From Alicyclobacillus tolerans (GTDB taxonomy: Bacteria; Bacillota; Bacilli; Alicyclobacillales; Alicyclobacillaceae), in assembly GCF_900142255.1 (NCBI RefSeq), contig NZ_FRAF01000003.1, positions 103,108-167,107 on the forward strand: a stretch of DNA of 64,000 nucleotides, given 5' to 3'. The stretch's first letter is position 1. The number at the start of each line of letters is the position of its first letter. The translations under genes were made by a program, and so were the position numbers. Positions 9,801 through 16,702 of the stretch are shown one piece after another. The notes under the pieces were generated by a model, which did no database searches, was not told where the DNA came from, and worked only from the letters and a program-made list of their open reading frames with translations.

Positions 9801-10582
9801 AACGCGGCGTGTTGCTGGTTGCTCATGGAACTCGAGTGCCAGCAGGCGTTTTAGCGGCGACTTGTTTTGCGGAAGGTGTAGCCAATAGGCTAAAGGCGCA
9901 GAATCCATTATGGGAGAATGTGCTTTGCCGATTGGCTTTTTTAGAAATTTCCACACCTGATATCTATGCAGTTGCTACCCAAATGTATCAGCAAGAGGGC
10001 ATTAGAGAACTTTATATTTTGCCGCTCTTACTGCTCAGTGCTGGACATGCGCTGGCAGATTTACCGCGTATTATCGATGATATACAGAGAGATTGTCCTC
10101 ATCTTAGAGTACGAATGTCATCACCATTAAATGATCATGAGAGGCTGGTAAAAATTTATCAGCAACACATTCATGATGCATTACAGCAGGAATCGGGAAT
10201 AGATGCCCTTCTTTTTGTGAATCGTGGTTCCTCGTATCCACATTCCTATCGGATTTTTCAACAGATCGTTCAGCAGACGAGCGCTTCGTTTCCTGATTTG
10301 AAAAAAACATCTGCCTTTTTCGCTGGCTTAGGAGCAGGATTATCGAGAGCTTTTCATCGCCTTGAAAAGTCTGGGGTAAGAGAGTGTCTCGTCTTGCCGC
10401 ACCTGCTTTTTCCTGGACGTCTCTCTGCTCAATTGGATCGTCAGTTAAAGGAATGGGCTATGGGACATGCTCATTTACATTTTCGTTCGGCTCCACTGCT
10501 TGGTGAATCGGATGAATTGATGGATGTCTATGCCAAGCAAATAGTTCTCTTCAGCTTGAGAAGAGCAGTGCAAACCGTGTGA
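9797..10582 (+). CDS. sirB: Sirohydrochlorin chelatase, CbiX/SirB type
   Basis: Inserts Fe2+ (or Co2+) into sirohydrochlorin. At 261 residues it has the two-lobed layout of long CbiX. The first lobe carries both metal/active-site histidines, in VAHGTR (His10) and SAGHALADLP (about His83). The second lobe lacks the first of these and reads LLFVNRGSS, normal for the degenerate half. ATG at 9797 overlaps the end of the methyltransferase gene (ATGA). The operon placement with cysI supports the ferrochelatase role in siroheme synthesis. The precorrin-2 dehydrogenase (sirC/ylnF) that should act between the two enzymes is not in the window. Confidence 0.88.
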   Translation: MKRGVLLVAHGTRVPAGVLAATCFAEGVANRLKAQNPLWENVLCRLAFLEISTPDIYAVATQMYQQEGIRELYILPLLLLSAGHALADLPRIIDDIQRDCPHLRVRMSSPLNDHERLVKIYQQHIHDALQQESGIDALLFVNRGSSYPHSYRIFQQIVQQTSASFPDLKKTSAFFAGLGAGLSRAFHRLEKSGVRECLVLPHLLFPGRLSAQLDRQLKEWAMGHAHLHFRSAPLLGESDELMDVYAKQIVLFSLRRAVQTV

Positions 10583-10640
10583 CCAGGGACATCCCGTGTT
10601 ATGATAGAAGATACAAGCTGATAAGCGAGGTGTTGATGTT

Positions 10641-11627
10641 TTGCGAGCAGTAAGACAAGATACGTTTGGGGATGCAGACGTTCTCTATATTGGCGAGGCT
10701 TCTACACCGACGATTGGGTCTCACGATTTGCTTGTTCGTGTACATGCTACCGCTCTCAACCGAGCTGATCTTTTGCAACGTCGAGGATTTTATCCGCCTC
10801 CTCCTGGGGAATCAGAAATTCTGGGGCTCGAGATGGCTGGTGAAGTGGTGGAAGTCGGGGCAGATGTGGAAGGATTTACTTTGGGTAGCCGTGTGGCTGC
10901 GCTGTTGCCAGGTGGTGGGTATGCGGAGTATGTCAAAATTCCCGCGGGAATGGCCATGCCATTGCCAGACTCGATGTCTTATGAACAAGGTGCAGCGATA
11001 CCAGAAGCCTTTCTAACCGCGTATCTCAATTTGTTTTGGTTGGGAAAAGTACGTAAAGAAAACACTGTTCTGGTTCATGCTGGTGCCAGTGGAGTAGGAA
11101 CTTCAGCCTTACAATTGATTCGTGAGGTAGGAGCGATTGCATTGGTCACCGCGGGTTCGGCAGAGAAAATTTCGGTCTGCAAGAAACTGGGTGCTGTAGC
11201 GGGCTGGAATTACAAAGAGGGTCCATTTTTGCCTTTTGTGCAAAAAGAGACAGATGGACGCGGTGTGGATATCATACTGGATTTTATCGGGGCTAACTAT
11301 TTTGCAGAAAACATTCAATCTTTGGCTGTCGATGGACGTTTGATTGTCATTGGAACGATGGGTGGAACGCAAGTTCAGCAGCTTGATCTAGGTTATTTGT
11401 TGCAAAGACGTCTGCAAATTATTGGGACAGCATTACGATCACGGTCGGTGAGCGAGAAAATTCGTCTGACTCGTGAATTCTATCAATTTGCACGGGATGG
11501 CTTAAATGAAGGACGAATTGCTCCGCTGGTGGATACTGTTTTTGATTGGACAGAGGTCGCTAAAGCGCATGCCTACATGGAGTCCAATCAAAATATGGGT
11601 AAAATTGTCCTGCGTGTGTCTGGATAA
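10641..11627 (+). CDS. NADPH:quinone oxidoreductase, zinc-free MDR family (TP53I3/PIG3-like)
   Basis: A 328-residue medium-chain dehydrogenase/reductase. The N-terminal GroES-like domain includes ALNRADLLQRRGFYPPPPG, typical of the PIG3-type quinone oxidoreductases, and the catalytic zinc ligands are absent. The Rossmann domain has VLVHAGASGVGTSALQL and later DGRLIVIGTMGG. It should reduce quinones or other alpha,beta-unsaturated carbonyls with NADPH. A TTG start at 10641 lies 8 nt behind GCGAGGTG. It begins 58 nt after sirB, so it may be read through from that operon or have its own promoter (TATGAT near 10600). Confidence 0.88.
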   Translation: MRAVRQDTFGDADVLYIGEASTPTIGSHDLLVRVHATALNRADLLQRRGFYPPPPGESEILGLEMAGEVVEVGADVEGFTLGSRVAALLPGGGYAEYVKIPAGMAMPLPDSMSYEQGAAIPEAFLTAYLNLFWLGKVRKENTVLVHAGASGVGTSALQLIREVGAIALVTAGSAEKISVCKKLGAVAGWNYKEGPFLPFVQKETDGRGVDIILDFIGANYFAENIQSLAVDGRLIVIGTMGGTQVQQLDLGYLLQRRLQIIGTALRSRSVSEKIRLTREFYQFARDGLNEGRIAPLVDTVFDWTEVAKAHAYMESNQNMGKIVLRVSG

Positions 11628-11665
11628 AAATTCAAGAAGCACTTCTGCATTGAAGGAGAGAGGGT

Positions 11666-11953
11666 ATGGATACACCTGTCATCGAAGAAGTGTTACAGGA
11701 ATGGTTACAAGAACATCGTGATTGGAGTCGACAGGATAAGCGAATTCGTAAACGATTCCGATTTAAAACTTTTCCTGAATCTATACAATTTGTCAACCAA
11801 GTGGCGGAGATTGCAGAGGAACACAATCATCACCCGTTTATTCAGATTGATTTTCGCGTAGTAACATTAGAACTGACATCCTGGCACGCAAGAGGTATAA
11901 CAGTATTAGATCTTCAACTGGCTGACAAGTATGATGCACTTGTAGAAGACTGA
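11666..11953 (+). CDS. phhB: Pterin-4a-carbinolamine dehydratase
   Basis: A 95-residue protein with the family signature EEHNHHP (residues about 52-58), where the histidines are catalytic. It is followed by a FRVVTLELTSWHARGIT strand-helix unit. It dehydrates 4a-hydroxytetrahydropterin, normally after an aromatic amino-acid hydroxylase. No hydroxylase is present nearby, and in many bacteria this protein is kept for folate or molybdopterin side pathways instead. The start ATG 11666 has GAAGGAGAGAGG upstream. It lies 38 nt behind the quinone reductase gene and is probably co-transcribed with it. Confidence 0.9.
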   Translation: MDTPVIEEVLQEWLQEHRDWSRQDKRIRKRFRFKTFPESIQFVNQVAEIAEEHNHHPFIQIDFRVVTLELTSWHARGITVLDLQLADKYDALVED

Positions 11954-12002
11954 GAGAGGCGGATGCCCCCTGGGAAGTATAGTCAGTATCATTGTAGTCG
12001 TT

Positions 12003-12536
12003 TTGTTGCTTCTTTTTTCACTCTATATGCGTACTCGGCGTACACTAACCTATCAAAAAGCCAGCCGTACTTTACTCGTAACGAGATCGATCTTATTTGC
12101 TTTAGTGGCTGTATTGCTTCTTTCTGGCGCTACTTTGCATCCTATCCTCTTTCTCTACGCAGTGCTGGGTTTGGTAATTGGTTTTTTGCTAGCCTATTTA
12201 GCTTTGCGCGGCACTCGATTTGAACAACGTCAAGATGGAGTGTATTATCGCGCCAATCCCTGGATTGGCATGGTGGTTATTGCTCTTTTTGTGTTTCGCT
12301 TTGCCTATCGTTATATTGAACTGTATCAGAAAATTCGTCAGTCTGAGCTGCTTCATAACGTCAAACCAAGTGCACTCTCTACAACCAGCGATCCTCTGAC
12401 TTTCTTTTTATTCTACTTGGTGATTGCTTATTATCTAGGTTATTATGTTTTCCTTTTGTTCCGGCTGCGTCGATTTAGCAAAGAAAAAGCGGCTGAACAA
12501 GAGTTGGTTCTCAGAGAAGAAATAGACAAACCGTAA
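12003..12536 (+). CDS. CcdC-like (DUF1453-type) membrane protein, 5' end apparently frameshifted
   Basis: The frame encodes at least 177 residues with about four membrane helices and a charged cytoplasmic tail (RLRRFSKEKAAEQ). The pattern of an N-terminal helix, an arginine-rich turn (YMRTRR) and further helices recalls the CcdC protein of Bacillus, but I hold that assignment only moderately. The TTG at 12003 has no ribosome binding site and would cut the first helix in half. Reading upstream in the same frame gives PLGSIVSIIVVV, a good helix. The only start with a GAGAGAGG site is ATG 11963, which is one nucleotide out of frame across a CCCCC run (11966-11970). Its last 26 nt overlap the convergent ecf gene. 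Confidence 0.55.
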   Translation: MLLLFSLYMRTRRTLTYQKASRTLLVTRSILFALVAVLLLSGATLHPILFLYAVLGLVIGFLLAYLALRGTRFEQRQDGVYYRANPWIGMVVIALFVFRFAYRYIELYQKIRQSELLHNVKPSALSTTSDPLTFFLFYLVIAYYLGYYVFLLFRLRRFSKEKAAEQELVLREEIDKP

Positions 12537-14154
12537 GTGAGCTGGCAGTCAGTAACCAAAAAATATCTGATCTTTTGAGTTTCCAAGGGGATGGATGCAC
12601 CGTGATGTCACGTAAGTGTACCATCCCCTTGGCATGCAATGCGTCACTTGTGTCTTCAGCCATTTGTAACAAAACAAGTAAAAATGGCACAAAGATATAG
12701 GGGAGACGCCAAAAACTGAGACGTTTTTTGAAGCGAGCCAGATGAATGATTTGAAATCTATGCCACTCTTCTTGAATATGAGGTAGAAAACGCAGTACAT
12801 AAGCAGTCGCAAAAGAGAGTGCCGCTGTGGGCACACGCAGCTTGGAAAGTGGTTGTAAAATAGATGCAAGCGCCTGTTGGAGTTCAGCTTCACTGGTTGT
12901 AAATGGAACAATGAGACCAAGCGCAACGGCGGCTAACAAGCGTATGCTGGTCTGTAGGGCTTGCAGCATAGAAGCTGGATGGAAGCCCAAATTGAGATAT
13001 GGGTGAAAATGCATGGACAAGCCTGCAAACAGAAGGGTAATCACAGACAGATAAAAGAGCGCTCGCATCTGGCGGAGCACAGACACTGGTGAAGCGCCGA
13101 GTAAAAATATAGACGACACAGCTATTGCCAAGCTAAGCAGGGTACCTGCCCAATCGTGAGTGAATAAACACCCTAACGTGACGAACCAAGTGCCTATCCA
13201 AAGTATGCGTAAGTCAATATGAGTCCGCCTCTGTGTTTTGCTGTTGGCTTCTTCTATTTCTCTTAATACACTTCTCCTATGCTGGTTTTCGATAAGCTCG
13301 TTTTCTGAATGAGGTTTACGCACCGTCCAACCTTCCATGAGGAAGTTGGCCACTTCTTCAGCGCTCAAAAGGCGTGTGTTTGGCACGTCTCGTCCTTCGG
13401 ATATCCATTGAGACTGCAAGCGTAAAACCGTCGGTATTTCTATTCCAATTTCTTCTAGCCATTCGGGATGCAAGAGTAGTTCAGATAAATGGCACTGGCG
13501 AATGTCTCCACCCTCCCCCAAGAGCAGAAACTGGTCAGCCACTGATAAAAACGCATCGATTTGATGAGTGGCAACCAGTACGCCGCCTTCTGGATGTTCC
13601 AGTTTCCAATTTTGAAGAGTTTCTATCAGTTTTTCAAGTGATTTACCATCTAATCCCACAGTAGGTTCATCACATAGCAGCCATTCGGCAGGTACAGAAG
13701 TCTCAACCGCAACTGCTGCCCTTCTTTTTTGACCGCCACTGAGTGAAAGTGGCGTTTGTTGCAGGAGCAAGGTTGGTAAACCTTGTTTGGACAATGCATA
13801 AGCCATCTCTTCTGATGATGGAGGTGTTTTGGCAAAAGGACTGTGACTGATGACAAATTCTTTGGCTAAGGTACTTGCCATCATGCTTTCCTCAGGGGAT
13901 TGAAAAACAAGCGCAAATTTTTTTAACCATTCTTCGTCGTGTTCATTTTCTAGAGGTCTGTTGTTCATCCAAAGGCTTCCTGACTGTATCGGTAACAACC
14001 CTGCTACAACCTGTAGGAGACTGGATTTTCCCGATCCGATAGGTCCAAGCAAGACGTGGATTTTCCCTGATTCTACTTGTAATTGTAAGTTTTCAAATAG
14101 TGGTTTGGCTGTTCCTGTATGTTGAACTGTTACGTTCTCGAATTGTAAATTCAC
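12511..14154 (-). CDS. Fused ECF transporter ATPase and transmembrane T subunit (EcfA-EcfT)
   Basis: From the GTG at 14154 the protein has about 547 residues and two parts. Residues 1-235 are an ABC ATPase: Walker A GPIGSGKSS (37-45), a Q-loop FQSPEES, signature SLSGGQKRR (137-145), Walker B LLCDEP (159-164), and the switch His in ATHQ. After a charged linker, residues about 310-547 form an EcfT protein with 5-6 helices. It has the coupling-helix region near HLARFKKR and a second AKG motif. The two are separate genes in most species. The GTG shares a GTGA overlap with the upstream ATPase gene, so translation is coupled. It would energise the neighbouring substrate-binding subunit BioY. A 50-nt inverted repeat lies inside its 3' part. 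Confidence 0.88.
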   Translation of the reverse strand: MNLQFENVTVQHTGTAKPLFENLQLQVESGKIHVLLGPIGSGKSSLLQVVAGLLPIQSGSLWMNNRPLENEHDEEWLKKFALVFQSPEESMMASTLAKEFVISHSPFAKTPPSSEEMAYALSKQGLPTLLLQQTPLSLSGGQKRRAAVAVETSVPAEWLLCDEPTVGLDGKSLEKLIETLQNWKLEHPEGGVLVATHQIDAFLSVADQFLLLGEGGDIRQCHLSELLLHPEWLEEIGIEIPTVLRLQSQWISEGRDVPNTRLLSAEEVANFLMEGWTVRKPHSENELIENQHRRSVLREIEEANSKTQRRTHIDLRILWIGTWFVTLGCLFTHDWAGTLLSLAIAVSSIFLLGASPVSVLRQMRALFYLSVITLLFAGLSMHFHPYLNLGFHPASMLQALQTSIRLLAAVALGLIVPFTTSEAELQQALASILQPLSKLRVPTAALSFATAYVLRFLPHIQEEWHRFQIIHLARFKKRLSFWRLPYIFVPFLLVLLQMAEDTSDALHAKGMVHLRDITVHPSPWKLKRSDIFWLLTASSLTVCLFLL

Positions 14155-14966
14155 GAATGTACACCAGCACTTTCTAAGGACTGTATTTCTTGTAACGGCA
14201 ATTCTGACCAAGGGATACCGCGGCGATATAACTCTTCTCCAACTTGAATGGAAAATGGAGGAATATATCCTAGTTTTCTGCATGTGCTTGGCTGCCATGG
14301 ACTTTCTTCTGAGTAAAAAAATGAACGAGCATGCCAGCCAGTTTGTAACGTTCCGTTTTGCACGACGGCGATTTCGTCAGCGTAAAAAATATCTTCTAAT
14401 TGTTGAGTCATCCAGAGTATAGATAAATTGGTTTGGCGAATTTTTTTTTCAAGAAAGTTTAGTAACCGATGACGGATGGCTGGATTCAACATGGCGGCTC
14501 CTTCATCGACAATCAGTAAGTCAGGATTGTCTAAAAGTGCAGAGGCAAATGAGAGAAGTTGTTTTTGCCCGCCAGAAAGTTTCTTTACCGGAGAATGAAG
14601 TGGTACAGACAACCCCAATTCTTCAAGCAGATCAGCTATATATTTGCCTGTATACGAACAGTTGCGAGCAGTTGCTAATTCATCAGCAACGGTTTCACCC
14701 AAGATTCCCGCTCCCAGTCGCTGCGGAATATATCTTGAAATCATTGAAGAAGTGGAAGATACAGTTAAACTCCCTTCCAATATTGGTGATAGTCTGAGTA
14801 GGCCTCTGGCTAAGGTGGATTTTCCCCCACCGTTTGGTCCTAATACGACTAACCACTGACCTTTATATAAAGTAAGATAGAGATTGTGCAATAGGACTAC
14901 CCATCCGCGATGCGTCGGATAACCGAATGAAGCATTTTGAATTTCTAACAAAACAGGTGTATCCAA
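14151..14966 (-). CDS. ecfA: ECF transporter ATPase subunit (EcfA)
   Basis: ABC ATPase of about 271 residues with Walker A GPNGGGKST, signature KLSGGQKQL, Walker B LLIVDEGAA and a D-loop AMLNPA. The usual Walker-B glutamate is present; the switch position reads WMTQQ rather than the common His, suggesting this site is the weaker of the pair. The start is set at TTG 14966 because GGAGG lies 7 nt upstream. A longer frame to GTG 15023 lacks a ribosome binding site and adds residues without family similarity. It overlaps the fused ecfA-ecfT gene by 4 nt and diverges from bioY. Confidence 0.88.
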   Translation of the reverse strand: MDTPVLLEIQNASFGYPTHRGWVVLLHNLYLTLYKGQWLVVLGPNGGGKSTLARGLLRLSPILEGSLTVSSTSSMISRYIPQRLGAGILGETVADELATARNCSYTGKYIADLLEELGLSVPLHSPVKKLSGGQKQLLSFASALLDNPDLLIVDEGAAMLNPAIRHRLLNFLEKKIRQTNLSILWMTQQLEDIFYADEIAVVQNGTLQTGWHARSFFYSEESPWQPSTCRKLGYIPPFSIQVGEELYRRGIPWSELPLQEIQSLESAGVHS

Positions 14967-15049
14967 CTCTATTCCTCCAGCAATGACGTCGGTTGTTTCA
15001 AGTGAAAGAAGGTCTACTTGCACTCTTTTAAACTTATGCTACAATCCAA

Positions 15050-15081
15050 TTGTCAACCTATTAAATTTTATATATTAACAA
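15050..15081. promoter_or_regulatory. BirA-like biotin operator overlapping the bioY promoter
   Basis: TTGTCAACC (15050-15058) and TATTAACAA (15073-15081) form an imperfect dyad with a 14-nt spacer, as in the TTGTnAACC-N14/15-GGTTnACAA biotin operator. The same bases can serve as -35 (TTGTCA) and -10 (TATTAA at 15073, 17-nt spacing). Binding of biotinyl-BirA would therefore block bioY transcription. The right arm departs from consensus at two positions. Confidence 0.6.
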
Positions 15082-15124
15082 TCAGTTTGTCTACTTTGAT
15101 AAACTGGGAAAGGATGAATTTCAT

Positions 15125-15721
15125 TTGCGTATCACAGTTCGCGGCATCATTTTTAGTGCACTTTTTGCGGCATTATTAGCAGTTCTCAGTTTTGTTTCAT
15201 TCAAACTGCCCTTTACTCCGGTACCCATTACATTGGAAAATTTGATGGTTATGCTCGCCGGGGCACTGTTAGGTGGTGGCTATGGATTTTTGAGTATGCT
15301 TTTGGTAGTGGTTCTAGTAGCCCTGGGTGTACCTATGCTGGATGGCAGCGGGGGAATTGGCGTGCTTGTTGGGCCGTCGGGTGGCTACGTTTGGATGTAT
15401 CCTATCTGCGCATTACTTGCCGGTTATCTGATTCGCAGAGTGCGTGGTAACGGTCCTGTTTCCTTTGTTTGGATTGCCATCATAGCCTTTGTTTTTGGTG
15501 ATTTGCTCTGTTATGTGACAGGGGTGGGTTGGCTAGCTCACCTGTATCATTTATCACTCTCCAAGGCATTGGTTCTAGCCGCTTATCCATATTTGCCTGG
15601 CGATGCAGCTAAAGCTGTCATCACAGCTTTGATTACGGTGCAGGTTCGCCGAGTCTTTCCTGTTGAACGTTTGGTTGGCAGTTCAAAAGTTAAACTCGCA
15701 TCACCGGAAGTCAGCGCTTAA
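15125..15721 (+). CDS. bioY: Biotin ECF transporter substrate-binding subunit BioY
   Basis: A 198-residue membrane protein with six helices and the BioY signatures LPFTPVPITLENLMVMLAG, GPSGGYVWMYP and LPGDAAKA. It captures biotin in the membrane and releases it inside when coupled to ECF ATPases and the T subunit. The TTG start at 15125 follows AAAGGATG at about 10 nt. The divergent ecfA and ecfA-ecfT genes supply a complete dedicated module, and a BirA-like operator lies between the two transcription units. A terminator follows the stop. Confidence 0.92.
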   Translation: MRITVRGIIFSALFAALLAVLSFVSFKLPFTPVPITLENLMVMLAGALLGGGYGFLSMLLVVVLVALGVPMLDGSGGIGVLVGPSGGYVWMYPICALLAGYLIRRVRGNGPVSFVWIAIIAFVFGDLLCYVTGVGWLAHLYHLSLSKALVLAAYPYLPGDAAKAVITALITVQVRRVFPVERLVGSSKVKLASPEVSA

Positions 15722-15744
15722 AAATACGAAGATGTTTTATAGAT

Positions 15745-15771
15745 AGCGCATGGTTAGCCATGCGCTTCTTT
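15745..15771 (+). terminator. bioY terminator embedded in the 3' end of the convergent GntR gene
   Basis: Perfect 9-bp stem AGCGCATGG / CCATGCGCT with loop TTAG, followed by TCTTTT. The hairpin includes the stop codon and last codons of the minus-strand regulator gene. Confidence 0.8.
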
Positions 15772-16437
15772 TAGTTTGGATTCTAATTCTTTGAGAGTCG
15801 ACAAATAATGCATATTTAACTCTTGAATGATCTTCTCTTTATCCCGGCTTGCCAGAGCGTCATACAAAATCTGATGAATCTCAACAACTCGATTTACTCT
15901 TTTGGGCAATTCGTTAGCAATGGTTAAAAACATTGCCCCAACCTGGCTGTCCATTTGGCTATGAGCTTGAATCAAACGAGAATGCTTAGACAAGCCAACA
16001 ATCACTTTGTGAAACTCAATATCGCATGCAATCAGTTCTTCTGCATTTGCCTCTTGAACGGATTGCGCAAATCTTTCTAATAAGTGAGAGAGTGCTTGTA
16101 AATGCTCGTCTTGCAAATTTTCCAGACCCATTTCAATAGCATTGACTTCGAGCATCGCGCGAAACGTGTATATCTCGTAAGCGTCTCTTGCCGATAATAT
16201 CGATACAGTAGCGCCCCTATTTACTTCATGTGTCACCAGACCTTCATTTTTCAACATCAGCAGCGCTTCTCGCACAGGACCACGTGAAACCTGCAAGTCC
16301 CGTGCTAAATGGACTTCATTGATACGTTGGCCAGGTTTGATAGTACCAGTTAAAATCATTTTGCGAATTTCTTTCACAACTTCGTTGGATAATGAGGTTC
16401 GATAAATTTTTCCTGCGGAGAACGAATCTATTGGCAT
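15754..16437 (-). CDS. GntR family transcriptional regulator, FadR/FCD subfamily
   Basis: A 227-residue regulator. Residues 10-75 are a GntR winged helix: KEIRKMILTGTIKPGQRINE, then LARDLQVSRGPVREALLML as the recognition region. Residues 95-220 are an FCD ligand domain with likely metal ligands in CDIEFH, VEIHQ and LNMHY. Such proteins usually respond to small carboxylates or amino-acid-like metabolites. The gene is divergent from the peptide-binding lipoprotein at 16703, with a 265-nt shared upstream region. Control of that lipoprotein and the creatininase gene is therefore the simplest guess, although no operator is obvious to me. Confidence 0.9.
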   Translation of the reverse strand: MPIDSFSAGKIYRTSLSNEVVKEIRKMILTGTIKPGQRINEVHLARDLQVSRGPVREALLMLKNEGLVTHEVNRGATVSILSARDAYEIYTFRAMLEVNAIEMGLENLQDEHLQALSHLLERFAQSVQEANAEELIACDIEFHKVIVGLSKHSRLIQAHSQMDSQVGAMFLTIANELPKRVNRVVEIHQILYDALASRDKEKIIQELNMHYLSTLKELESKLKEAHG

Positions 16438-16532
16438 AAAGCACCTCGGGTCTATGTTCGTCTAAAGCGTAATTTATTTCTTCAATCTATCTCACCTTAT
16501 GAAACAAAGATTGTCAACCGCTCTTTTATGAT

Positions 16533-16560
16533 TTGAATTTACAGATTTTTATGATATATT
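16533..16560 (+). promoter_or_regulatory. Possible promoter for the peptide-binding lipoprotein
   Basis: TTGAAT (16533) and TATATT (16555) with 16-nt spacing, leaving a leader of about 140 nt before the GTG at 16703. Apart from this the 265-nt gap between the GntR gene and the lipoprotein shows only weak local dyads (AACACT ... AGTGTT, 16577-16611). Confidence 0.4.
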
Positions 16561-16702
16561 GAACATGAAAACTGTTAACACTTATTTGGGGCTTGACAAA
16601 AGGGTCAGTGTTTCATTTCGCAAACGAGATCGATCCAAACAAAGAGTAAATGAAAAGGTAAGTGGGCGTTGGTTTCTTGAATGGAAAAGAGGGGGGTTTA
16701 GA

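Noticed and set aside
12003..12536. Calling the CcdC-like gene a pseudogene
   Set aside because: Only the first few codons are affected and a non-ATG start or a sequencing error explains it equally well, so it is kept as a gene with a note.
15050..15100. Thiamine, FMN or cobalamin riboswitch upstream of bioY
   Set aside because: No conserved riboswitch core is visible; the BirA-type dyad explains the palindromic pattern better.
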